The translations under genes and the position numbers were made by a program. A stretch of DNA of 64,000 nucleotides from an uncultured Sphingomonas sp. (GTDB lineage: Bacteria > Pseudomonadota > Alphaproteobacteria > Sphingomonadales > Sphingomonadaceae), in NCBI RefSeq assembly GCF_913777625.1, contig NZ_CAJYTI010000020.1:427587-491586 (forward strand), given 5' to 3'. The notes beneath the pieces were generated by a model. That model saw only the letters and a list, made by a program, of their open reading frames with translations, ran no database searches and was not told where the DNA came from. Below are positions 18,535 through 25,692 of the stretch, piece by piece (positions within the stretch are counted from its first letter, which is position 1; every line of letters begins with the position of its first letter).

Positions 18535-19107
18535 TCAACCGCATGAGTCATCTTCCTCCAAGTCCGAGCCGACCACGTCCCACCAGTCAGACTCATCATC
18601 TTCAATATTGGATACATATCGCTCGCCGGTTAGCAACTCACGTAGTATCTTTAACTTCTCTAACAGTTCATCGAAGGTTACAATTCGCACGTCTTTTAGT
18701 TGACTACGAAATAACTCGAATGACGCGACAAGTTCTTCACCCACAGGCGTCTGCCCAGCCACTACGACGCATTCAACGGCTGATACATCTAGATCGTTTA
18801 TCTTACTGGTGTAGCGGGTCTGAGCGATGCTGGTGAGCAACTTCAAGCGCTGGTCGAGCACTTGCGTTACAGATCCCAGTAGGTCACGCGATGCAGGATA
18901 GACGCCACCACGATACTCACTCCCCAGTAGCGGGGTATTAGGCCGTTTAATTTCGACAAGGGCCGCATTGTGAGTGATCGAATTCGCGGCCAAAAAGTCA
19001 GCTATCTTTGTTCCATTGCCTGCAATGGTTTGCCCACCAACAGATGCACTGGGCCTGATGATTACCACCGGCTGTCCAAAAAGCATCGAGAGAAGAAAAG
19101 GATTCAA
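18535..19107 (-). CDS. sduA: Shedu-like (DUF4263) nuclease, C-terminal half after a frameshift
   Basis: This frame carries the PD-(D/E)xK core of Shedu anti-phage nucleases: KIADFLAAN, ALVEIKRPNTPLLGSEYRGG, a helix with SVTQVLDQRLKL, and SFELFRSQLKDVRIVTFDEL, then an acidic tail. The first possible start codon is TTG at 19107. The same frame stays open far upstream (past 19330) and encodes sensible Shedu-like sequence there, such as DRIGIINAITANADAIAERD and SVEGAWQRLLELNPFLLSML, with no ATG, GTG or TTG. The natural protein therefore continues from the gene at 19308-20036 and a one-base shift near 19311-19325 splits it. Confidence 0.82.
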   Translation of the reverse strand: MNPFLLSMLFGQPVVIIRPSASVGGQTIAGNGTKIADFLAANSITHNAALVEIKRPNTPLLGSEYRGGVYPASRDLLGSVTQVLDQRLKLLTSIAQTRYTSKINDLDVSAVECVVVAGQTPVGEELVASFELFRSQLKDVRIVTFDELLEKLKILRELLTGERYVSNIEDDESDWWDVVGSDLEEDDSCG

Positions 19108-19307
19108 CTCAAGGAGTCGCTGCCAAGCGCCTTCGACGCTATTACGTCGCAGATGCCTACGGAAAGATTCTATAAGCCGATCCAGACTAACAACTTCTAT
19201 ATCTTTCTGAAGTTGAGCAAACTCTTTAGGATCTCGCTCCGCTATAGCATCCGCATTCGCGGTTATCGCATTGATTATACCTATTCTGTCTCGACCACGG
19301 AGTGTTA

Positions 19308-20036
19308 CTAAGCTGTTTTTGTACCCCCTAGAAGCTTGAATACTGTACCCGGCTTGTAAGGTCGCTCTTTGAACTCAAATAAATCCGGCCTCGCTTTATG
19401 TATTGAAGCATTGTGCGCCATCAGCTCACGCTCGACCAAGCTTTCAGCTTGGTGCAAACGCGCGATTCTATTCATCCCGTTTCTTAGCGAGAGATATTCT
19501 TCCATATTAAGATAGAATCTATTTGACTCTACTCGCGTATTCTCTCGCTCGGAAATAATTAGACAACTAACGCCATTTATCTTCTCAATAGAATTTATCA
19601 GGGGACGCATCTCTTTGACAAAACCAAGTCCAAAAGATGGGTCCTTGATAAAGCCGTTAGGAATTTCCCTCATTATACTAACAACACCGAAATGATCCGT
19701 CGGCATTTTAGATTGTTCTGGCAGAGGGATTTCAATCTCGCGAATGCTACGATATTTTTGGCCGTAGAGGCGATCGGAGAAATAGATTAACTGTGGAAAT
19801 ATGCTGATTGTCTTAGCATCAAAATCCATGACTAGTGCGGCGCGTGGCTCGGGCTGTTCTCCATCAAGGTATTGCGTAGCGACACCTCGAACCAATGCAT
19901 CGGGGGCGCGAATTGTAGCGATCGCCCGCTGACCTTTAGACGACACGACGAAGCGCGCTTCGCCGAAAGGGGACGGGCCCGTCGTCGAGATTTCATCGTC
20001 GTCTTGTTGCTCGGGTGCGAAGAGGTCAGCGGACAT
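19308..20036 (-). CDS. sduA: Shedu-like protein, N-terminal half (truncated by frameshift)
   Basis: A 242-residue frame from MSADLFAPEQQDDDEISTTG to FKLLGGTKTA. It has an acidic N-terminus, a beta-rich middle (AALVMDFDAKTISIFPQLIYF) and a helical end (MNRIARLHQAESLVERELMA, DLFEFKERPYKPGTVFKLL). It stops at 19308 just where the C-terminal Shedu frame takes over. Adding one A to the run of five As at about 19316-19320 would join the two into one protein of about 500 residues, a plausible length for large Shedu proteins. It is the first gene of the Shedu/RNaseH-like/kinase operon. Confidence 0.75.
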   Translation of the reverse strand: MSADLFAPEQQDDDEISTTGPSPFGEARFVVSSKGQRAIATIRAPDALVRGVATQYLDGEQPEPRAALVMDFDAKTISIFPQLIYFSDRLYGQKYRSIREIEIPLPEQSKMPTDHFGVVSIMREIPNGFIKDPSFGLGFVKEMRPLINSIEKINGVSCLIISERENTRVESNRFYLNMEEYLSLRNGMNRIARLHQAESLVERELMAHNASIHKARPDLFEFKERPYKPGTVFKLLGGTKTA

Positions 20037-20432
20037 GGGCCAAAAGTATCGACCCTGACTTATTGTGCAAGGTGCTCATCTGAGACCTATCGCTGGCGGC
20101 ACGCTGGGAGGGTCGGCCGTAGGCCGATTTTGGAGTGGATACCGGCAACAACTACCTGGTTGGCCCGCTCGCAATATACTGAGGCGTCATGATCATGCAG
20201 CTGTGATAGCACCCGCTGACAGCGATTAAGTGCTTCGATTTTCCCTTCGCGACAATAGATGCACAGCACCTCGAGTCGCATGGGGGGCGTAGCTACGACG
20301 GCTACCGGGAGACGACAGCTACCCTCCCCGGCTTGCGGCCTGCCGTTTGCCGTCGCGGTCAGGATGTCAATGGGCCAGGAAACGAGCCCAGGGCGGTCCC
20401 TTACCCCGCGAATATCCGCCCTTCGCTTCTCC
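20037..20432. other. Upstream region of the Shedu operon
   Basis: A 396-bp stretch between the Shedu operon start and the DUF2190 gene. It should hold the leftward promoter of the defence operon near 20040-20100. A 64-codon leftward frame (20087-20281) contains CIYCREGKIEALNRC but has no convincing support. Composition returns to GC-rich from about 20280. Confidence 0.5.
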
Positions 20433-20765
20433 TCAGATCGCGATACCGGGCAGATACGCCAGCACGGTTGCGTCGCCCGCCGCGGCAGCAGCGGCGGCGG
20501 CCCCGACGTGGGTGTTACTGGTCGCGGTCGTAGTCAGAACCTTGGCGCTATTGTCCCAGTAGAGCTTGACGCCCGCCGCGATGGCACTGGCTGCCTTGGG
20601 CAGCTGAAAGATGCCGCGCAGCTCGAACGGTCCGCTCTGTCCGGATGCGATGGCGATCTTGGCAACGCCGAACAGGCCCGGGCCGATCAGCGCACCTCCG
20701 CCAGATGCCACCGCGTAGGGAGCAACGAAACTCGCGCCATCTGGCGCGGAGATGTAGTTCTTCAT
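20433..20765 (-). CDS. DUF2190-like phage protein (putative capsid decoration)
   Basis: A 110-residue Gly/Ala-rich protein (start MKNYISAPDGASFVAPYAVA at 20765). The pattern FVAPYAVASGGGALIGPGLF, IAIASGQSGPFELRGIFQLP and AGVKLYWDNSAKVLTTTATS is typical of DUF2190 proteins, which follow the major capsid gene in many phages and are thought to decorate or stabilise the head. It sits two bases after the protease-capsid fusion on the same strand, as expected for a head module. Confidence 0.85.
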   Translation of the reverse strand: MKNYISAPDGASFVAPYAVASGGGALIGPGLFGVAKIAIASGQSGPFELRGIFQLPKAASAIAAGVKLYWDNSAKVLTTTATSNTHVGAAAAAAAAGDATVLAYLPGIAI

Positions 20766-20767
20766 GC

Positions 20768-22663
20768 TCAAGCCCCCTTGTTCAGATAGGCGCCGCGATA
20801 ATCGACAAGGCCACAGCCGAAATCGAGGACGACACGCGTTTCCATGCCCAGCACGTCCCATCCCATTTGGGTGTCCATCTGCGGCCCCTCTTCGCCAGAC
20901 AGATATGCGTATTCGAGTACCGGGAGGGCCGAGGGTTCTGCCCAGAGGCTCCACGCCTGCGCCGGCAGGCGCGAATCGATCAACGGCGTCAGTTTGCCGC
21001 TGAACGGGTTGACGCTTGCCACCTGGTTCGCCGCAAGCGTGGTGAGGAGCTGTTCGATCGTGGTTTCCTGCCCGGCGCCCGCCAGGATGTAGCGGGGAAC
21101 GGCGTTGAGCGGGGTGACACCATCGGCATCCATCTGCTTCCGCATCGCCTGTCGGCCCGCATCCAGCGTCGCGACGCTCGGCGCGGCACCCGTTGCCGCG
21201 ATGTTGTTGTGTGCCGGATCGAACAGCGGTTTGAGGTCAGACATGGGAAAGCCGAGGCCATTATTGGCGTTCAGCAAGGCGACCAACTGCTTGGCTTCCG
21301 TTTCGGCTGCAGCCCTCGCCATCGTGCGGACAGGATCGGTGAAAGCACCCAGATCATCGTTGATCATGGCCTGACGGGACATGCTGAAGATCTTCGCGAA
21401 GGTCCCGATCGCGTAGGCTTCACCGCTGGCACCGAATGTGCCGCGCTTGATCGTTCCGCTTTCCGGCACCTGCTCCAGAATACCGAAACCGCTCAATTGC
21501 AGAGCGTTCATTGCCCGAAAGTCGTTGGCGGACCGCTGACGCGCGATGGTTTTCAGCGGTGTCGCTGCAGCCTCGAACATGTCCAGAAGGAAACGCTGGC
21601 CGGCAGTCTGTAGGAGGCTGGGAAAGTCGCTGATGGTGTGCTCGCCGACGTTGCGCGGCATCATCGTGGCCGTTTTCAGCACCTCTTCGGCACGCATCCG
21701 GCGGACGCCACGAACGCCGGAGTGTTCAAGGATCTCCCGCGCCATGTCCGTCATGCTGAGGGCGATGACCTCCGCAGCAGCGCCCTCGGGGCGACGGCCG
21801 GACATCCGGCAGTACAAGGCGTCGGCCATCGCCTGTGCGTGGAACCCCGGGTTTCCGAAGCGCTGGTCCTGCGGAAGATAGCTGGTGATGACGGGCGCGC
21901 GTTCCGCGAGCTGATCAATCACGGCATTCCGCACGTCCTCGATCGAGAGCCCCCGCTCCGCCAGGTCGAGCGCGAATTCGGCGGGAAGCTTGGCCTGTGC
22001 GACGATCTGCCGGATCGTCGCAATTGGCGCGATGGGAACGCGGTTCATGATTTGCGGCGCGCCGGCCGGAGATGCGGCGGGCGGCGGAAGATTTTTGTCC
22101 ATCGAAATGCCTTTCAGGTGAGAGGGGATGTTGCGGAAGCCGAAGGAAGCCAGATCGGCGACGGCAGCGATTTTCAGGCGAGGGCCGATGGCGGTGACGA
22201 AGCCGTATCCCAACGCCTCCTCGGGCCCCATCCAGGTCTCGCGCGCCATCATCGCAACCAGCGCTCCCGGCTCCAGCTGCGTCCGGCTCGCGTAGATGCG
22301 AACCAGCTGGTCACGAACCTTATCGAGGGTGTCGGCACTCGACCGGAAAGCCGAGGCGTTCCCGGCCACGTCGGCTTCGGGATCGTGGATCATCATCATG
22401 GCGGACTCCGCCATGATGATCTGATCCGCCGCCATGACGATGATGCTGGCGATCGAAGCCGCCAGACCGTCCACGTACGCGATAACCTTGCCCGGGTACG
22501 AATTCAGCGCCTGGTAGATGGCTAGCCCGTCGAAGACCAAGCCGCCAGGCGAATTGACGCGAAGGGTAAGATCCCCCGATGCGGCTCGGATGCGGGCGCA
22601 GACCGCGTTCGCGTCCAGCCGCGCCTTTGGGTCCCCGATAGTGCCGTAGAGCAAGATTTCCAT
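20768..22663 (-). CDS. Fused ClpP-like prohead protease and major capsid protein
   Basis: A 631-residue fusion. Residues 1-190 are a ClpP/S49-like prohead protease with Ser70 in VDGLAASIAS and His93 in MMIHDPE; NSPGGLVFDGLAIYQAL is the oxyanion-hole region. After a Pro/Ala linker (about 195-210) the rest is a Mu gpT-type/HK97-fold major capsid protein (YAIGTFAKIFSMSRQAMIND, IDSRLPAQAWSLWAEP, VLDFGCGLVDYRGAYLNKGA). Such protease-capsid fusions are known in alphaproteobacterial prophages. Head genes are present here, but terminase and portal are not. Confidence 0.92.
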   Translation of the reverse strand: MEILLYGTIGDPKARLDANAVCARIRAASGDLTLRVNSPGGLVFDGLAIYQALNSYPGKVIAYVDGLAASIASIIVMAADQIIMAESAMMMIHDPEADVAGNASAFRSSADTLDKVRDQLVRIYASRTQLEPGALVAMMARETWMGPEEALGYGFVTAIGPRLKIAAVADLASFGFRNIPSHLKGISMDKNLPPPAASPAGAPQIMNRVPIAPIATIRQIVAQAKLPAEFALDLAERGLSIEDVRNAVIDQLAERAPVITSYLPQDQRFGNPGFHAQAMADALYCRMSGRRPEGAAAEVIALSMTDMAREILEHSGVRGVRRMRAEEVLKTATMMPRNVGEHTISDFPSLLQTAGQRFLLDMFEAAATPLKTIARQRSANDFRAMNALQLSGFGILEQVPESGTIKRGTFGASGEAYAIGTFAKIFSMSRQAMINDDLGAFTDPVRTMARAAAETEAKQLVALLNANNGLGFPMSDLKPLFDPAHNNIAATGAAPSVATLDAGRQAMRKQMDADGVTPLNAVPRYILAGAGQETTIEQLLTTLAANQVASVNPFSGKLTPLIDSRLPAQAWSLWAEPSALPVLEYAYLSGEEGPQMDTQMGWDVLGMETRVVLDFGCGLVDYRGAYLNKGA

Positions 22664-22699
22664 GACAGGGAACCTGCGCAGGGCCGCTGCGATTTGCGA

Positions 22700-22924
22700 T
22701 TACCCTTGTGCGGCCGTTTGCGTCGTCACGCGGCCGGAAGTGACATGCACCCGGGAACGACGCTGCAGTTCGAGCAGATCTTCCATGGTGTAGCGGACGC
22801 GCCCGCCGGGGGTCCGGTGATGCGACACGTTGCCGGCGACGCGCCAGGAGCGAAGTGTGCGCGGCGCTACGCCGAGGATGCGCGCAGCGGCCTTCTCGTC
22901 ATATTCGAACAGTACATCAGCCAC
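22700..22924 (-). CDS. MerR/AlpA-like helix-turn-helix protein
   Basis: A 74-residue DNA-binding protein. FEYDEKAAARILGVAPRTLR, then SWRVAGNVSHHRTPGGRVRY and TMEDLLELQRRS, is a winged HTH with the HR-x-x-GGRVRY wing of MerR/excisionase-type proteins. Start is GTG at 22924 after AAAGGAATGCACC; the longer frame to 23095 reads through a region with no conserved features. It lies just upstream of the protease-capsid gene and may control the head module or act as a second excisionase. Confidence 0.78.
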   Translation of the reverse strand: MADVLFEYDEKAAARILGVAPRTLRSWRVAGNVSHHRTPGGRVRYTMEDLLELQRRSRVHVTSGRVTTQTAAQG

Positions 22925-23524
22925 GGTGCATTCCTTTGATCGCGCGTCCAGCGCGGCGGACCCAAACCGAAAGAACAACAACAAGTGTCGAAGAATTAAG
23001 CGATACTCGCACGAACCACGCCTTCGGCCCCCGTATAGCAAGCGGGCCGGGGAAGGACCCAAGGCACCCCACCCCTTTCGCCGCGTGCGCTTCACCGGCC
23101 CAGCCCACTCGCGATAGGTGGGCGTCAGCAGCGGCTCGCGCTCTTACGCGGTCAGCGACTTCCGGGCGGCCTGCCGCCTCCCCTTTGCGGATCGCAATAC
23201 GAGCGCCGCCTACTCCTTCCATTCCGACGCCGGAAGCGACGCGGAACGATGACACCCAAGCCATCATCTTTATAAGCACCTGATATTTATTGCTTATTTT
23301 TTGAACTGGAATGAACTGGAAGGGTCGGAAGCGTTTGTGTGTTTTTCGCATCGCGCGCGCCCGCACATGTGCGCGTGCGTGCGCAGGTGAGGGAAATGGC
23401 ATGCGGATGGTTCCGACCCTTCCGATGGCGCGGAAATCTGCCGTTTCTGGCTTCCGGAACCATTCCGACACCATTCCGAACCGGAAGGGTCGTACTTTGA
23501 TCGGCCACCCCGGCCGCGCGCCGA
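22925..23524. other. Non-coding stretch with repeated GGAAGGGTCGGAA motifs
   Basis: This 600-bp stretch between the HTH gene and the primase-tail-like gene has no credible gene. It contains a perfect 13-bp inverted pair (GGAAGGGTCGGAA at 23318-23330, complement at 23411-23423), a third partial copy at 23483-23492, and a short direct repeat CCATTCCGA at 23460-23468 and 23471-23479. A mixed AT-rich segment lies at 23275-23310. An island replication origin or regulator-binding region is possible. Confidence 0.5.
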
Positions 23525-23929
23525 TCACGCTGCGCCCTCGACTATGCGCGTTCGCAACTCGATCAGATCGGCTGCGATCGCATCGAGGCGCGCCAGCAAA
23601 TCCAACGTCCCTGCATTCTGCAGGAAGGAGAGAGACGGTGCGCAGACCAGCTGCGACTCACCTTCGCCAATAAGGCCGACATCGCGATAGTAGGAGCCGT
23701 TGCTATAGAAATGCTCATGCCCGAGCGACTGCATAAGCGCCTTCAGCCGCCGGAAGCCGATGCTGTGCGCCCGCTTCTCGTGCGCCAAGTTCTCCTGGTA
23801 CGCATGCATGACGTCGCAGGCCTTCAGTCGAGCACCGACCACTCTGCGTAATCGCGCCGCGTAGAAACAGCCGAACTGCACCTCGACAGGATCTGCCGAA
23901 GCCAGCGGGCGGCGGGGTAACTCACTCAT
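23525..23929 (-). CDS. Hypothetical island protein, primase C-terminal winged-helix-like
   Basis: A 134-residue protein. The middle segment AYQENLAHEKRAHSIGFRRL, KALMQSLGHEH and FYSNGSYYRDVGL resembles the C-terminal winged helix of D5/phage primase-helicases (conserved F-x-x-x-L, G, then an Arg-x-Tyr-like strand). The helicase and primase domains are absent, so it is either an independent DNA-binding protein or the remnant of a primase. It is the first gene inside the right end of the island. Confidence 0.65.
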   Translation of the reverse strand: MSELPRRPLASADPVEVQFGCFYAARLRRVVGARLKACDVMHAYQENLAHEKRAHSIGFRRLKALMQSLGHEHFYSNGSYYRDVGLIGEGESQLVCAPSLSFLQNAGTLDLLARLDAIAADLIELRTRIVEGAA

Positions 23930-24005
23930 GATATCACCTCACGGAAGGTTTGGATTGATCAGGCCTCCAAGGATGCCAGCCGCCACCCTTGGTGCAGCCC
24001 GCCGG

Positions 24006-24029
24006 CCACCCTTCCAGACGGAAGGGTGG
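24006..24029. repeat. Perfect hairpin with the island motif
   Basis: CCACCCTTCC (24006-24015) and GGAAGGGTGG (24020-24029) form a perfect 10-bp stem with loop AGAC. Its core GGAAGGGT is shared with the repeats at 23318-23492. It lies between the last island gene and attR. Confidence 0.6.
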
Positions 24030-24145
24030 GGTTCTCCTCGGCGCAGGGATCGGTTTTCCTCTGAAACGCTAAGCCATTGACCATGCAGCTTCAGGTTTTC
24101 TCGGCAAATCTCCGGAAAACGGCGGATTTCTGCCGTTGTTCGTTT

Positions 24146-24160
24146 ACGGCACGTCAACTG
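24146..24160 (+). repeat. Right attachment site core (attR)
   Basis: ACGGCACGTCAACTG is identical to 13602-13616. It lies 40 bp before the start of the small membrane protein gene. Removing one repeat and the island would leave the glycosyltransferase and this gene divergent, about 82 bp apart. Confidence 0.85.
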
Positions 24161-24200
24161 CACTGCGGCTAGAGCGGGCGCGGAAGGAAGCGCCCGGCCG

Positions 24201-24350
24201 ATGATCGACAATCTCTCGCTCGCCCTCACCCATGGGCTGATGCTGCTGGCGGCCTTCCTGCTGCTCCGCCGCCCGGACCTCGACCGCGAGGATGCCGCGC
24301 CGCCCGAACGCAAGAAGAAGCGCAGCGGCTGGGGCAAGCGCGGTGCGTGA
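24201..24350 (+). CDS. Small membrane protein of the exosortase A locus
   Basis: A 49-residue protein with one transmembrane helix (LSLALTHGLMLLAAFLLLRR) and a basic tail (ERKKKRSGWGKRGA). It overlaps the next gene's GTG start by eight bases, so translation is coupled. I do not know its function. Position directly before the O-ligase suggests a role in surface glycan assembly or membrane complex formation. Confidence 0.72.
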   Translation: MIDNLSLALTHGLMLLAAFLLLRRPDLDREDAAPPERKKKRSGWGKRGA

Positions 24351-25692
24351 CTGGGTCTTCGTCCTTTTCCTCGCGACCTTGTTCGGCACCGGCTTTCGCA
24401 AGCCGTTCCTGTTCGTGCTGGTCTATGCCTATATCGACATCGTCGCGCCGCAGCGGCTGACCTATCTGCTGCTCAATTCCCTGCCGATCTCGGCGATGGC
24501 GGCGGCGCTGGCGCTGGGCGGCTTCCTGCTGTTCGACGACAAACGCGACGTGCGGGTGGCGCCGCGCCAGCTGATGATCGTGGCGCTGATCGGCTATTGC
24601 TGGTTCACCACGCTCCACGCAGACTTTCCGGTCGAGGCCAAGGACAAATGGGACTGGGTTTGGAAGGCCCTCGCCTTCGCCGCCTTCCTGCCGCTCACGC
24701 TGCGCACGCGTCTCAGGATCGAGGCGCTCCTCTTGTTCATGATTCTCTCGGCCAGCTCGATCATCATCGTCGGCGCGATCAAGACGATCATCTCGGGCGG
24801 CGGCTATGGCGAACTGAACCTGATGGTGGCGAACAACTCCGGGCTGTACGAGGGCAGCACCATCTCGACCGTCGCGATCGCGATCCTGCCGCTGATCCTG
24901 TGGTTCACCCGCCACGGCACGCTCTTCGCGCCGGACTGGCGGATGAAGGCCTTCGCCTATGCGCTGTGCTTCGCCTGCCTGCTGATCCCGATCGGCACCT
25001 CGACGCGCACCGGGCTGCTCTGCATCGGGCTGGTTGCGCTCCTCATGCTCCGCGACAGCCAGAAGAAGCTGCTCTACCTGGGCAGCGTGGCCGCGATGGC
25101 GCTGGTCGCCCTGCCCTTCCTCCCCTCCGCCTTCACCGAGCGGATGGGGACGATCAAGACCTACAAGGGCGACGCCTCCGCCTCCACGCGCCTCGCCGTG
25201 TGGCAATGGACGATGGACTATGCCCGCAGCCATCCGCTGGGCGGCGGGTTCGAGGCGTATCGCCAGAACCAGATCCGCTACGAGAAGGTCTCGGTGGAGG
25301 ACAAGGGCGGCGTCGCGGTCGTCGACCGCTCGCTCGAGATCGACAAGGCGCGCGCCTATCACAGCGCCTATTTCGAGATGCTGGGCGAACAGGGCTATCC
25401 GGGCCTCGCGCTATGGCTCCTGATCAACCTGTCGGGTCTGGTACGGATGGAGGTGCTGCGCCGCCGCTATGCCCGTGCCGGCCCCGAGGACGCGTGGATC
25501 GCCCCGCTCGCCGCCGCGCTGCAGAACGGGCATATCGTCTATCTGCTCGGCGCGGCGTTCGTCGCGATCGCCTTCCAGCCCTTCGTCTACATGCTGATCG
25601 GCGCGCAGATCGGGCTCGACACCTATTGCGCCCGCAAGCGTGCGGCGGCGGACTGGCGGCCGCTGCGCAAGGCGCGGCCGGCAGCCGCATGA
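24343..25692 (+). CDS. Putative O-glycosylation ligase, exosortase A system-associated (Wzy/WaaL-like)
   Basis: A 449-residue polytopic membrane protein (about ten helices) starting at GTG 24343 (RDWVFVLFLATLFGTGFRKP). The start GTGFRKPFLFVLVYAYIDIV, the periplasmic loop with STRTGLLCIG, and the large loop with AYHSAYFEMLGEQGYPGL fit the O-antigen ligase/polymerase family tied to exosortase A. It would transfer or polymerise lipid-linked glycan at the outer leaflet of the inner membrane. It overlaps the following acyltransferase by four bases (ATGA). Its partner glycosyltransferase is on the other side of the island. Confidence 0.88.
   Translation: MRDWVFVLFLATLFGTGFRKPFLFVLVYAYIDIVAPQRLTYLLLNSLPISAMAAALALGGFLLFDDKRDVRVAPRQLMIVALIGYCWFTTLHADFPVEAKDKWDWVWKALAFAAFLPLTLRTRLRIEALLLFMILSASSIIIVGAIKTIISGGGYGELNLMVANNSGLYEGSTISTVAIAILPLILWFTRHGTLFAPDWRMKAFAYALCFACLLIPIGTSTRTGLLCIGLVALLMLRDSQKKLLYLGSVAAMALVALPFLPSAFTERMGTIKTYKGDASASTRLAVWQWTMDYARSHPLGGGFEAYRQNQIRYEKVSVEDKGGVAVVDRSLEIDKARAYHSAYFEMLGEQGYPGLALWLLINLSGLVRMEVLRRRYARAGPEDAWIAPLAAALQNGHIVYLLGAAFVAIAFQPFVYMLIGAQIGLDTYCARKRAAADWRPLRKARPAAA

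Larger units (their letters stand above)
13602..24160. mobile_element. Integrated genomic island (phage satellite or reduced prophage) carrying a Shedu-kinase module
   Basis: Identical 15-bp direct repeats (13602-13616 and 24146-24160) flank a 10.6-kb segment with a tyrosine integrase next to the left repeat. Contents are integrase, AlpA-like, MerR-like, Tat-signal and ribbon-helix-helix proteins, a Shedu/RNaseH-like/kinase operon, DUF2190, a protease-capsid fusion, a second HTH protein and a primase-tail-like protein. Almost all genes point left. Terminase, portal, tail and lysis genes are absent. The centre (about 16.8-20.1 kb) is visibly AT-richer than the chromosome. The island interrupts the divergent intergenic region of the exosortase A glycosyltransferase/ligase locus. 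Confidence 0.88.

Noticed and set aside
19308..19330. Programmed -1 ribosomal frameshift in the Shedu-like gene
   Set aside because: The ACAAAAACA sequence is not a canonical X-XXY-YYZ heptamer and only five As are present, so a simple indel is the better explanation. Kept only as an alternative.
20087..20281. A 64-codon minus-strand frame with CIYC and CQR motifs
   Set aside because: Too short, no ribosome site or neighbour support, and it lies in the upstream region of the Shedu operon. Could be real, but not supportable.
23939..24337. A 132-codon minus-strand frame at the right island end
   Set aside because: It crosses attR and overlaps the small membrane protein gene; composition is Arg/Ser-rich and unlike a real protein.
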